Positions 62,488 to 64,000 of a DNA stretch of 64,000 nt are shown here, piece by piece. How positions within the stretch are numbered: the stretch's first letter is position 1; each line of letters begins with the position of its first letter. The translations under genes and the position numbers were made by a program. The DNA is from Aphrophora alni (lineage: Eukaryota > Arthropoda > Insecta > Hemiptera > Aphrophoridae), in assembly GCA_963513935.1 (NCBI GenBank), contig OY740768.1, positions 18,847,177 to 18,911,176 on the forward strand. Direction: 5' to 3'. The notes beneath the pieces are model-generated. The model ran no database searches, was not told where the DNA came from, and was given only the letters and a program-made list of their open reading frames with translations.

Positions 62488-63441
62488 GGAAAGATTAATA
62501 TATTTGAAACAAAGAGTCAAAAATTAAAGTGAAGCTGGAAGGAAAAGATCTCGAAAGTGTAGATTCAATTACCTAGGATGTTAGATCACCACCAATGCAA
62601 GATACAAGAGGAGATAGGATAATGGATATAGAAGAGTCGCCAGTTTTACAAAATGGTGGAGAATATAAAAAGCTGAAAGTGTACTGTCAACAATTTTAAC
62701 ATACAGGTCAAAGACATGAACATGAAAAAAAAATCTGCGCAAGCTGAAGGTGACAAAGATGAGACTTTGAAAATATTTTAAGAAAAGATAGAATAAGGAA
62801 TGAAAAACTTTGGAACGGACTCAAGGTTGAATCACTGAAAGCGACAATCAAGAAGAAACATTTGTAATAATTTAGCCATGTTATACGGATGGATGAAATC
62901 AGAAAGCCTAAAATAGTACTAACAACAAAAGAAAGGAGAAGACCTATGAGAAGGACATGAACGAGACTATCAAGATTAAATTCAGGGAGATATGTAGGTC
63001 AAGGGACAGGAGACTGGTGGAATAGGAGGAGGTGTGGCGAGATCGTCAAGAATAGAATAGATTACATGAAATGAGTTTCTACTGATAAAAGTTTCCTCTA
63101 TTTTATGATGAGTCTTACTTACATATTATGCGATTAACTCATTTTTACTTGAATAAACAAGCCTAAATAAACACGAATTTTACAAATTAGACTAATAAAA
63201 AAAAATGCAACTTCATTTACCTAGGCCCATTGGTGAAGTCAAGATGTTTTCTTACACTTTCACGTTTGCTATGTACAGATGATGGCGTGAGCTCTCTACG
63301 AGATCTGTCTAGAGGATTTGGCGTATTTTCACGATATGAACCTTGTCTAACTAAACGGGAAGCCATCACTTCTTGACCTGATTCCACATATGTGATGTAG
63401 ATATGCTTTGTTAGTTCTTCCATTAGTTTCAAATGAAGTTG
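17140..63441 (-). CDS. Sec8: Sec8 (EXOC4), exocyst complex subunit, 13 exons, 5' part outside the window
   Basis: Sec8 is one of eight exocyst subunits. The complex tethers secretory vesicles at the plasma membrane before SNARE-mediated fusion and acts in polarised secretion, cytokinesis and membrane growth. Thirteen exons on the - strand splice with consistent phases and GT-AG borders into 2343 nt: 780 codons plus TGA. Similarity to human EXOC4 runs colinearly from about human residue 185 to the C-terminus (974 residues), so roughly 190 N-terminal residues (the coiled-coil part) are beyond position 64000. The best-conserved blocks are [29 protein letters not shown] and DDDISR. No frameshift or stop was found, so the gene looks functional. 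Introns range from 302 nt to 9.8 kb and are full of transposons; the coding exons are untouched. Promoter and first exons are not in the window. Confidence 0.96.
17613..17819 (-). CDS. Sec8: Sec8 exon 12
   Basis: 69 codons, phase 0 at both ends, acceptor TTGCAG (AG at 17820-17821), donor GTAAGT. This is the most conserved exon: YIFEGLGHL, then [17 protein letters not shown] and [10 protein letters not shown]. Confidence 0.97.
17873..20005. mobile_element. piggyBac-like non-autonomous element, copy 1
   Basis: Flanked by TTAA at 17869-17872 and 20006-20009. Termini are CCCTCCAGCTGG (left) and, inverted, CCCTCCAACTGG (right). Length 2133 bp, no ORF of note. Internal sequence is shared with 36028-37750 (for example ACAAAACCTAACTTATAAG and GGTTTTGGAGTAAG) and with the right-end fragment at 45180-46000. 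Inserted in the intron between Sec8 exons 11 and 12. Confidence 0.8.
20010..20737 (-). other. Sec8 intron, nothing seen
   Basis: AT-rich intron sequence between the piggyBac-like element and exon 11. Confidence 0.4.
20738..20896 (-). CDS. Sec8: Sec8 exon 11
   Basis: 53 codons, phase 0 in and out, donor GTAAGG. Reads [13 protein letters not shown] at the start (human VRVHCFHYLIP) and [15 protein letters not shown] at the end. Confidence 0.96.
21340..21590 (+). repeat. Dispersed repeat, copy 2
   Basis: Shares blocks with 15890-16095 (inverted) and with 38190-38340 (direct), including TCATCATCG, GTGTAAGAGCC and TAGGAAAGA. Probable old transposon; class unknown. Confidence 0.6.
21605..21700 (-). 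repeat. Inverted unit of the 22-kb tandem repeat
   Basis: Read on the - strand it matches the units at 21845-22235: AAACTGATGTTTTTTGAG, then AAACAAATTCTTGAA and CAGAA. It lies about 150 bp before the direct units, making the locus a partial palindrome. Confidence 0.6.
21845..22235 (+). repeat. Tandem repeat, about 110-120 bp unit, three units
   Basis: Each unit carries CTAAAACTGA (or CTAGAACTGA), GATGTTTT, AAATTCTTGA-GGTCA and AATATCTTG. The first unit is split by the (CT)n tract. Confidence 0.7.
21867..21949. repeat. (CT)n microsatellite, 83 bp
   Basis: Uninterrupted CT dinucleotide run, located exactly where the neighbouring tandem units read CTGATGTTTT. Confidence 0.98.
22240..23290 (-). 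other. Sec8 intron, nothing seen
   Basis: AT-rich intron sequence up to exon 10, with a short (GT)n run near 22650. Confidence 0.4.
23291..23512 (-). CDS. Sec8: Sec8 exon 10
   Basis: 74 codons, phase 0. Begins EWFSRRI (human EWLASR) and ends TCLLVLHLE (human RCLLVLHLE). The middle portion is a variable serine/asparagine-rich linker, also variable in human. The acceptor lies next to an A-rich tract on the + strand (pyrimidine tract on the sense strand). Confidence 0.95.
23643..25014 (+). repeat. 5' LTR
   Basis: 1372 bp, TG...CA ends. By eye I found no difference from 29962-31333. It contains a direct repeat around AGTCTAAGTCCAGAGCTTG (about 23928 and 23972). Confidence 0.95.
25017..25036 (+). 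other. Candidate primer-binding site
   Basis: Starts two bases after the LTR. It resembles the common lysine-tRNA site (TGGCGCCCAACGTGGGG) allowing one substitution and small insertions: TGTCGCCGCAACTGTGGG. Weak, since the usual TGG start is altered. Confidence 0.35.
25275..26666 (+). CDS. Gag-like coiled-coil protein of the LTR element, 463 aa
   Basis: The only long ORF of the element. Residues about 30-180 are a strongly charged, asparagine- and lysine-rich coiled coil with repeated NKFD/NNKFDE and [15 protein letters not shown] blocks. Residues about 300-420 are less repetitive and could be a capsid remnant. The C-terminus has [10 protein letters not shown], which lines up with the second half of a CCHC zinc knuckle (C-x2-C-x4-H-x4-C): the glycine and last cysteine fit, but both leading cysteines read as phenylalanine and the histidine as asparagine. 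No protease, RT or integrase domain is joined. Role as Gag is inferred from position and architecture, not from recognised homology. Confidence 0.6.
   Translation: MEGTNNNNNLRAEQVRVIEQVRIDKNGENNDQNKKMESMFEQLMNKFDQKFNQSRLETKQDNLELRQDLKQDNDKKFECINNKFDEFNNKFDQNKLEINTKLENFNVKLEQNNVKLDKIDNDLKLSKLELRQDNLDLKEAMCKKFEEMRVELKPNYVKFEQNLKMEINVMETNNKVEIEISYCEKKVEFERINNVEGVLIENINNLDNNLDQTVAEVEINSFNETKEMSDDLIIIEDNCVNDCVQEISKIMNNGLGNKVNLEITSNVEINMSSGVGIGISNLKNKVKVNNLIIKESAVYLKKRVYHRTVDFEKYTMLEFRNVFRTQEQEIKSFCEKSNFKYNFENENVEIVKEGFVMIYENGGVRIPKLIADKFRSLDSKMFERKRNVDMSVREKEKGILSILPNNNKGESFVRNGSVVNTSLEKLSKLEAVFNIKSMLKNSIMYFKIFHQSGNHRKKCIIYN
26667..29961 (+). other. Non-coding interior of the LTR element
   Basis: AT- and purine-rich, no ORF beyond about 65 codons. 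It includes a 27-bp poly-T run near 28066 and a short direct repeat around 28805-28875 (GAAATAAAGGAAATAT twice). If it once encoded pol, only traces such as VANMLSQR (29226-29249) remain. The purine-rich sequence expected before the 3' LTR is weak (TGTGGGGTTT). Confidence 0.5.
29962..31333 (+). repeat. 3' LTR
   Basis: 1372 bp, apparently identical to the 5' LTR. Ends 17 nt from the Sec8 exon 9 donor. Confidence 0.95.
31351..31582 (-). CDS. Sec8: Sec8 exon 9
   Basis: Completes the lysine codon of exon 8, then 77 codons, phase 0 out. Begins [12 protein letters not shown] (human SLPNWMNM) and ends [11 protein letters not shown] (human LKALANMHESL). The donor GTACGTGAG is intact although the LTR element begins 17 nt downstream. 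Confidence 0.96.
31703..32668. mobile_element. Tigger/pogo-type element, non-coding
   Basis: The right end, inverted, begins CAGTAGAAGTTTTTTTAACC and the left end AAGTAGAAGCTCTTTTAACC, both leading into GGCA; each is next to TA. The interior has a local direct repeat with AAGTGCTAAA and CGATCGCGAT (about 31798-31865). A possible start region, MSELGNSSD at 32164, is the only coding hint. It sits in the intron between exons 8 and 9. Confidence 0.7.
32672..33385 (-). other. Sec8 intron, nothing seen
   Basis: AT-rich intron sequence without recognisable features. Confidence 0.4.
33386..34270 (-). mobile_element. Penelope-like retroelement fragment (RT), - strand
   Basis: The open part (33386-33661) encodes [25 protein letters not shown] and [10 protein letters not shown], then [12 protein letters not shown]. 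The combination of a 'YVDD' catalytic box with FNN-x-YxQ and the 'N-x-x-H-x-x-[VI]-KFTxE' tail is typical of Penelope-like RTs. Upstream on the - strand (about 33950-34040) a second block reads [14 protein letters not shown], equivalent to the 'LPKIHK' motif, and further upstream [16 protein letters not shown]. Frame breaks occur between blocks, and the conserved 'MGxPLSP' box has drifted to ENYLSP. A pseudogene. Confidence 0.8.
34362..34620 (+). mobile_element. Penelope-like retroelement fragment, + strand, inverted to the previous one
   Basis: Reads [20 protein letters not shown], then [14 protein letters not shown], the N-terminal RT motifs of Penelope-like elements (KIHK, RPIVS, YNLSK). 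Part of it (about 34365-34460) is an inverted copy of 34010-34095. The two pieces are head to head across about 270 bp. Confidence 0.7.
34785..34835 (+). ncRNA. Degenerate hammerhead-like motif (weak)
   Basis: CTGAAGA (34792-34798), a 5-bp hairpin TAATG/CATTA, then GAAC where GAAA is expected, then GTTGTC. It follows the + strand Penelope fragment, where such motifs are known. Stem I is not convincing. Confidence 0.3.
34836..35221 (-). other. Sec8 intron, nothing seen
   Basis: AT-rich intron sequence up to exon 8. Confidence 0.4.
35222..35442 (-). CDS. Sec8: Sec8 exon 8
   Basis: 73 codons plus 2 nt. [10 protein letters not shown] opens it (human STIIVEKTVQ); [12 protein letters not shown] and [13 protein letters not shown] are near-identical to human [11 protein letters not shown] and ASWAKDDDISRLL. 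Donor GTAAGT. Confidence 0.97.
36028..37750. mobile_element. piggyBac-like non-autonomous element, copy 2
   Basis: TTAA at 36024-36027 and 37751-37754. The left terminus is CCCTGCAACCGGTG; the right one, inverted, CTCACCATCCGGTG. The interior is colinear with copy 1 (17873-20005), with clear blocks such as AACCTAACTTATAAG, TCTAAAGCTAGGCCTAAG and ACATTAGCTTTCCAACGG. No intact ORF. Inserted in the intron between exons 7 and 8. Confidence 0.75.
37755..39929 (-). other. Sec8 intron with pieces of a dispersed repeat
   Basis: Mostly unassigned AT-rich sequence. 38190-38340 matches the dispersed repeat of 21340-21590 (CATCATCGCCTTAT, GTGTCAGGGTCGGAAAAG), and 39118-39180 holds a shorter piece. Confidence 0.45.
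38190..38340 (+). repeat. Dispersed repeat, copy 3
   Basis: Same family as 21340-21590, truncated at its 3' side. Contains a poly-A/poly-G junction. Confidence 0.55.
39930..40720 (-). mobile_element. LINE reverse-transcriptase fragment (Jockey-like), - strand
   Basis: Read on the - strand from 40700 down: [12 protein letters not shown] with [10 protein letters not shown], then [10 protein letters not shown] and PGSY-PISL, then [11 protein letters not shown], a V-F-L-dominated AYNMA block, and finally [16 protein letters not shown] with [11 protein letters not shown] (39945-40241). These are RT motifs 0 to 4 of Jockey/I-type LINEs in the right order, with frameshifts. The YADD box has been lost. 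Confidence 0.85.
40903..41495 (+). mobile_element. 5'-truncated LINE insertion with 13-bp target duplication
   Basis: TACATGTTTTCAT occurs at 40890-40902 and again at 41496-41508, bracketing a 593-bp insert. The insert encodes the end of an RNase H domain ([21 protein letters not shown]) and the C-terminal Cys/His region ([18 protein letters not shown], then [11 protein letters not shown] after a frameshift near 41290). It ends with an AAGT/AAGAAGT-type tail. This is the 3' end of an RNase H-bearing LINE (I/R1/LOA group), inserted by target-primed reverse transcription. One frameshift suggests modest age. Confidence 0.88.
41929..42106 (-). CDS. Sec8: Sec8 exon 7
   Basis: 1 nt completes a glycine codon, then 59 codons. 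[18 protein letters not shown] aligns to human CPLREFLTVYIKNIFL, and LGLPRPLLQ to LGVQRPLLQ. Confidence 0.95.
42107..43860 (-). other. Sec8 intron; G-rich microsatellite
   Basis: AT-rich intron. The only clear feature is the (GT)n/poly-G tract at 43336-43374. Confidence 0.45.
43336..43374. repeat. (GT)n and poly-G tract
   Basis: GT repeat followed by interrupted runs of G. Confidence 0.95.
43861..44866 (-). mobile_element. IS630/Tc1/mariner-type transposon relic
   Basis: Left TIR GGTGTTTATAAAGTCTG; the right TIR, inverted, is GGTGTTGTTTATAAAGTCTG. The - strand shows pieces of a transposase in order: HTH region with [22 protein letters not shown], then [10 protein letters not shown] and [13 protein letters not shown]. 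This is the arrangement of the IS630-like family common in arthropods (N-terminal HTH, 'YW...NPH', C-terminal 'LK-RI'). Frames change at least twice and the segment with the first catalytic aspartate is missing or badly eroded. About 1.0 kb remains. Confidence 0.7.
44822..44895. repeat. Short tandem duplication at the transposon border
   Basis: TAACAGCTGATATT occurs at 44823 and again at about 44872, spanning the right end of the IS630-like relic. Confidence 0.7.
45180..46000. mobile_element. piggyBac-like element, right-end fragment (copy 3)
   Basis: Ends CAGTTGGAGGG followed by TTAA (46001-46004), the same right terminus as copy 1. The interior shares ATATTGTCAACTTGT and neighbouring sequence with 19260-19330. 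I found no matching left end. Confidence 0.6.
46005..46569 (-). other. Sec8 intron, nothing certain
   Basis: AT-rich sequence ending in an ATTAAATAAATAA tail near 46280, which could be the 3' end of a LINE, but there is no coding support. Confidence 0.3.
46570..46700 (-). CDS. Sec8: Sec8 exon 6
   Basis: 43 codons plus 2 nt. [19 protein letters not shown] matches human ARNITVIFHPLLRFIQEIE. Donor GTAAATATT. Confidence 0.95.
47398..47491 (-). CDS. Sec8: Sec8 exon 5
   Basis: 1 nt plus 31 codons. [18 protein letters not shown] matches human SLFKFESSSHAISMSAYL. The poorly conserved stretch that follows in human is shorter here. Confidence 0.95.
47492..48988 (-). other. Sec8 intron, nothing seen
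   Basis: AT-rich intron with a poly-A run of about 25 at 48760-48784. Confidence 0.4.
48989..49119 (-). CDS. Sec8: Sec8 exon 4
   Basis: 43 codons plus 2 nt. [12 protein letters not shown] matches human [20 protein letters not shown] matches AAFFAKKK. Confidence 0.95.
49120..50766 (-). other. Sec8 intron with a GC-richer island
   Basis: Mostly AT-rich. 50080-50340 is richer in C and G, includes an open + strand frame of 73 codons that I cannot assign, and may be the remains of a transposon or a foreign exon. 50500-50640 looks like transposon-derived sequence (TGTGGGGTCAAATTCGAT) of unknown class. Confidence 0.35.
50767..51009 (-). CDS. Sec8: Sec8 exon 3
   Basis: 81 codons, phase 0 at both ends. 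[23 protein letters not shown] matches human ELLELLFDKFNAVAAAHSVVL region by region; [16 protein letters not shown] matches IKLYDMADVWVKIQDV. Confidence 0.95.
51297..51343 (-). ncRNA. Hammerhead-like motif, - strand copy
   Basis: On the - strand from 51343: GTGAT (stem I), CTGAAGA, one T, GGATA...TTACCC (stem II, one mismatch), GAAA (51313-51310), CCGCGG (stem III), TA, then ATCAC closing stem I perfectly. CUGANGA and GAAA are the invariant boxes of the hammerhead ribozyme, and GUA is an allowed cleavage triplet. An extra base lies between CUGANGA and stem II. Confidence 0.5.
51371..51417 (+). ncRNA. Hammerhead-like motif, + strand copy
   Basis: GTGAT, CTGAAGA (51376-51382), one T, GGGTA...TATCC (stem II, one G-U), GAAA (51401-51404), CCGCGG, TA, AACAC. 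Stem I has one A-A mismatch here. Comparing both arms, the ancestor had fully paired stems I and II. Confidence 0.5.
51481..52145 (-). other. Sec8 intron, nothing seen
   Basis: AT-rich intron sequence. Confidence 0.4.
52149..52700 (+). mobile_element. Tigger/pogo element, internally deleted
   Basis: The left terminus CAGTAGAACCTCTGTTAACC and the right one, inverted, CAGTAGAACCCCTCTTAACC, are both flanked by TA. A start region at 52498 reads MSEIRKREN and, after a frameshift, [17 protein letters not shown] with VKKLCDEFN, the N-terminal CENP-B/psq-type HTH of Tigger transposases. The frame then runs straight into the right terminal sequence, so the DDE domain has been deleted. About 552 bp remains; non-autonomous. 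Confidence 0.9.
52705..53310 (-). other. Sec8 intron, nothing seen
   Basis: AT-rich intron sequence up to exon 2. Confidence 0.4.
53311..53443 (-). CDS. Sec8: Sec8 exon 2
   Basis: 1 nt plus 44 codons. [20 protein letters not shown] with LPETVE matches human DPEENSTLFMGILIKGLAKL and IPETVK. Donor GTAAGT. Confidence 0.96.
53535..54110 (+). mobile_element. Unassigned DNA-transposon remnant
   Basis: Begins AGGGTGTCTATTAACACTGG and continues with a CCCGAC/TTTTCC-rich block of the kind found at the ends of some insect DNA transposons. A roughly 60-bp segment (CATTATTTCTTATCA ... CAGATACTCCGCT) is repeated at about 53735 and 53930. A related end, GGTGTCGATTAACCGG, occurs at 56620. Confidence 0.4.
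54111..55371 (-). other. Sec8 intron, nothing certain
   Basis: AT-rich sequence with small G runs near 54805 and a short tandem repeat at 54940-54985 (TTTTTATTGGTTATACTCAT). Confidence 0.4.
55372..55425 (-). ncRNA. Hammerhead-like motif (weak)
   Basis: On the - strand: CTGAAGA (55419-55413), a GC-bounded hairpin, then GAAACAGG. The layout resembles the motifs at 51 kb, but stems I and III are poor. Confidence 0.25.
55900..56142 (+). repeat. TTAA-ended element terminus, copy A (inverted to 57431)
   Basis: Ends CAGTACTAGGG next to TTAA (56139-56142). Blocks AATAGAAATCG, ACATTACCAAAATTAGC, AAAAATTGAGGGT and AAAATGGACATTGGCAGTT recur inverted at 57431-57690. Related to the right end of the element at 8821-10196. 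Confidence 0.65.
56573..56824 (+). other. Open frame of unknown origin with transposon-like end
   Basis: 83 codons, including [15 protein letters not shown] encoded by the GGTGTCGATTAACCGGGG-type repeat end at 56618. Not a recognisable host gene; likely transposon-derived. Confidence 0.3.
57431..57690 (-). repeat. TTAA-ended element terminus, copy B
   Basis: Inverted counterpart of 55900-56142: TTAA (57431-57434) followed by CCGTAGTATTGTC. The two ends face each other across 1288 bp. Confidence 0.65.
57691..58852 (-). other. Sec8 intron, nothing seen
   Basis: AT-rich; may contain the remainder of the element whose end is at 57431, but no second end was found. Confidence 0.35.
58857..60180 (-). 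mobile_element. piggyBac element with transposase N-terminus only
   Basis: The left end TTAACACTTTGGGCG and the right end, inverted, TTAACTCTTAGCGTACC give TTAA targets with similar termini. On the - strand a start at 59709 encodes [18 protein letters not shown], then DLSDLF and [11 protein letters not shown]: the acidic N-terminal region typical of piggyBac transposases. It stops after 62 codons; the DDD catalytic domain is absent. Non-autonomous, 1.3 kb. This family differs from the CCCTCC-ended elements. Confidence 0.65.
60520..61480 (-). mobile_element. LINE fragment with RNase H and C-terminal region, - strand
   Basis: Reading the - strand from 61116: [16 protein letters not shown] and [20 protein letters not shown], the RNase H domain of I-type LINEs with the second catalytic aspartate in ILSD; then a decayed equivalent of the 'WIPGH' block. 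Near 60710 it reads [23 protein letters not shown], the C-terminal Cys/His region. Multiple stops. Similar in kind to 40903-41495 but more complete and older. Confidence 0.75.
61930..63060 (+). mobile_element. LINE RT to C-terminus fragment, + strand
   Basis: Decayed but long. About 61955-62110 reads [20 protein letters not shown] and [17 protein letters not shown], the RT motif with its catalytic aspartate and 'AYDKV'. About 62315 reads LQVIAYA, where YADD is expected, then a (TA)n expansion. About 62870-63000 reads FSHVIRMDE and RRRPMRR, equivalent to the 'GHV-RMD...RPRGRP' tail of many insect LINEs. Frameshifts and stops throughout. Confidence 0.75.
62446..62486. repeat. (TA)n microsatellite within the LINE
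   Basis: About 40 bp of TA repeat, later expansion inside the old LINE. Confidence 0.95.
63221..63441 (-). CDS. Sec8: Sec8 exon 1 in window (internal exon)
   Basis: 73 codons plus 2 nt, acceptor TTCTCTTAG, donor [21 protein letters not shown] matches human LHLVLIDELHRHLYI; the rest is the basic, serine-rich linker region that is variable among animals. It is the most upstream exon in the window; phase 0 in shows that further exons exist beyond 64000. Confidence 0.95.
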
Positions 63442-64000
63442 CTAAGAGAAAGAAAATACACACTTTAATCATATTTAATCAGATATTGAGTTTGTGGAGC
63501 TTTTTAACTATTATTTTGTTTAACTGATATACTTTCTGTAGAGCGCTGTCAAGTTTTAGATAAAGTAAATGAGATTGGAATGAGAAGTTCAAGTATCCAA
63601 GTGTGTTCTCTGCAAGTCTTCAACAAAAAGAGAGACCAAGATTTATTTTTTGCATTCATTTGTGACACGAAGTGGAACACATTAGTTTTGGTTATTAACC
63701 TTAAAATTTTACATCTATTTAATTAAAATAAAGTGTGGTATTTTGAGAGGTATAAGACTTTTTATAAAGACATCTATGGTTCATTCTTCCTTTTAAACTA
63801 ATAACCCTGGTTCTGAATTTTAGGAAAAATAGTAATAATACATTTTACTTTGGGTTTTTGAGAGCAACATTTTAGCAAAATTCAATCAAAATTTCTTAAC
63901 CACTATTGATTTTTAATTTGTGGCAGTTCCTCAAATTTTGATGAAATTAAAAATGCATTAATACTTCCAAAAAGTGCCTTATACCAAATTTTGTCAATAA
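63442..64000 (-). other. Sec8 intron, nothing seen
   Basis: AT-rich sequence to the window edge with no exon recognised. Confidence 0.45.

Overview
The window is AT-rich DNA from an animal nuclear genome, almost certainly an insect; a hemipteran is possible but not proven. Two facts support this: small protein-coding exons separated by long introns, and a dense load of insect-type transposable elements (mariner, Tigger/pogo, piggyBac, hAT, Penelope-like, several LINE groups, one LTR element). I see no prokaryotic-style operons, rRNA, tRNA or CRISPR.

Two host genes are visible, in convergent orientation. On the + strand, positions 1801-4138 hold the last two coding exons of a UDP-glycosyltransferase (UGT): the donor-binding signature, then the membrane anchor and a dilysine tail. 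A decayed mariner sits in the intron between them. On the - strand, from the right edge down to 17140, lie 13 exons of the exocyst subunit Sec8 (EXOC4). All splice phases agree. They encode 780 residues plus a stop, about the C-terminal four fifths of the protein; the N-terminal exons lie beyond position 64000. About 13 kb separates the two 3' ends.

The rest is repeat-derived. The UGT-Sec8 interval (4.1-17.1 kb) holds an (AT)n tract, a LINE 3' fragment, a Tigger remnant inside a TTAA-flanked piggyBac-like element, a foldback repeat with a hammerhead-like core, a minisatellite split by a LINE fragment that itself carries a 704-bp hAT element, and two more inverted-repeat structures. The Sec8 introns hold further piggyBac-like elements, two more Tigger-type elements, a Penelope-like element in two opposed pieces, several LINE fragments, an IS630/mariner relic and a 220-bp near-perfect inverted repeat.

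The most striking items are: (1) a 7.7-kb LTR element at 23643-31333 whose two 1372-bp LTRs look identical, inserted 17 nt from a Sec8 splice donor, with a coiled-coil gag-like ORF but no intact pol; (2) an inverted repeat at 51235-51480 in which each arm carries a hammerhead-ribozyme-like core, echoed at 10651 and, more weakly, beside the Penelope fragments; (3) a nested hAT insertion whose 8-bp target duplication, once removed, restores the reading frame of an older LINE. These are read by eye; no alignment, folding or database search was run.
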